Source: Bacilli bacterium (GTDB taxonomy: Bacteria > Bacillota_I > Bacilli_A > ML615J-28 > CAG-698). From it: a DNA stretch of 64,000 nt. Under the pieces are notes generated by a model. The model was given only the letters and a program-made list of their open reading frames with translations, had not been told where the DNA came from and made no database searches. Where the stretch lies: positions 1-64,000 of the forward strand of contig JAGCUR010000017.1 in assembly GCA_017962745.1 (NCBI GenBank). The letters are read 5' to 3'. Shown in pieces: positions 63,590 through 64,000 of this stretch. A program made the translations under genes and the position numbers. Every line of letters begins with the position of its first letter. Within the stretch, counting starts at the first letter, position 1.

Positions 63590-64000
63590 TTATATGTTTT
63601 TTATCGTTTCCTTCCAGTTTTCGTTTAATCCCATCTCTTTCAACACTTTATTGAACTTTAATTCATCTAATTTTTTTGTAGTTTTTCAATCAAACCAAGA
63701 AGTTGTGTTTTAAAAAGATTAAAATCATCTATTGATAATAGAGTTTTAAACACTATTATCGTGGCTAATAAATCGTTAACACCTCTTTCATATCTTCCCG
63801 AAGCGTTGTTTATTCCTATGCCCATTTTTTCATATATTTCTTTCATCTTATTAATCTTTTGAGGAATAGAGTTAATTGTTTTATAGCGATACAACACATC
63901 ATTATGAGCACATACATTCCTAATCAAATTAATATGAATTATATATGACGCTAAATAGTCATGTGGAAGTTGATAGTTTTTTGCTATGTTTATCCTGTTT
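63590..64000 (-). pseudogene. Abi family protein, C-terminal part, frameshifted, cut by window edge
   Basis: The frame is open from the right edge (NRINIAKNYQLPHDYLASYI) through HINLIRNVCAHNDVLYRYK to a TAG at 63667. RN-x2-AH-x3-LY is the mark of Abi (AbiD/AbiF, Abi_2) abortive-infection proteins. Just before the stop lies a run of seven A (63671-63677). One base backward, the frame continues LDELKFNKVLKEMGLNENWK to a stop at 63590, and MG-x3-NWK is a normal Abi ending. The gene has thus lost or gained a base in the A7 run, unless a minus 1 ribosomal shift is used. Its 5' part is outside the window. Confidence 0.7.

Noticed and set aside
1-64000. tRNA or rRNA genes
   Set aside because: No cloverleaf-like stretch or rRNA block was noticed on either strand; the only stable RNA recognised is RNase P RNA.

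Overview
The window reads as a low-G+C chromosome segment of a Gram-positive, Bacillota-type bacterium, most likely an uncultured gut or animal-associated member of the Bacilli close to the Mollicutes side of that class. The reasons are strong AGGAGG ribosome sites, a Bacillus-type (class B) RNase P RNA, lipobox lipoproteins, an IS30 element that behaves like those of mycoplasmas, and HicAB, MNT-HepT, Fic and Abi accessory genes. The code is standard: TGA is used as a stop, for example in glyA. Nearly every gene lies on the minus strand, so the layout below is given left to right while transcription runs right to left.

Layout. 1-140: an array of GACCCCCA repeats that looks like an IS21-type end. 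165-8802: one tight operon, aroB-aroC-aroEK-aroF-aroA-nadD-nadE-yhhN, covering most of the shikimate pathway (no aroD) plus the last two steps of NAD synthesis. 9004-10435: a cut-down mraZ-rsmH operon ending in a 19-residue peptide and a terminator, with a clear MraZ operator. 10632-11315: DUF177-rpmF. 11422-12220: an XRE-MNT/HepT toxin-antitoxin pair. 12348-35002: a 22-kb beta-glucan utilisation operon. 35126-37210: engB, a Nudix hydrolase and an FNT channel behind the RNase P RNA. 37282-39835: pnp and rpsO. 39960-41480: a decayed IS30-family element in a 15-bp target duplication. 41522-46551: an operon HAD-TruB fusion, ribF, mtnN, glyA and a broken membrane gene. 46670-47379: hicAB. 47586-60308: three small secreted proteins and a 3,342-residue surface protein. 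60510-64000: a Fic gene broken by a nonsense codon, a GH13 alpha-glucosidase and the end of a frameshifted Abi gene.

How the glucan genes fit together. A surface GH16 lipoprotein cuts beta-1,3-glucan and a four-module carbohydrate-binding lipoprotein holds it. Two solute-binding proteins (one of 1,001 residues) and two pairs of ABC permeases, with an NHL/TPR/Yip1 membrane protein and a DUF5696 protein between them, form the uptake machinery. A cytoplasmic GH16, a GH30 (probably beta-1,6) and a GH94/GH149/GH161-type phosphorylase then finish the imported chains inside the cell. The ABC ATPase and the regulator are not in the window. The likely substrates are laminarin or fungal-wall beta-1,3/1,6-glucan; this is inferred from the enzyme families.

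The parts most worth a second look are the HAD-TruB fusion, the doubled transporter of the glucan operon, the giant-protein operon, the triple TGGG MraZ operator, the operator-laden MNT-HepT promoter, and four accessory genes (IS30 transposase, membrane protein, Fic, Abi) each broken by a single or few lesions.
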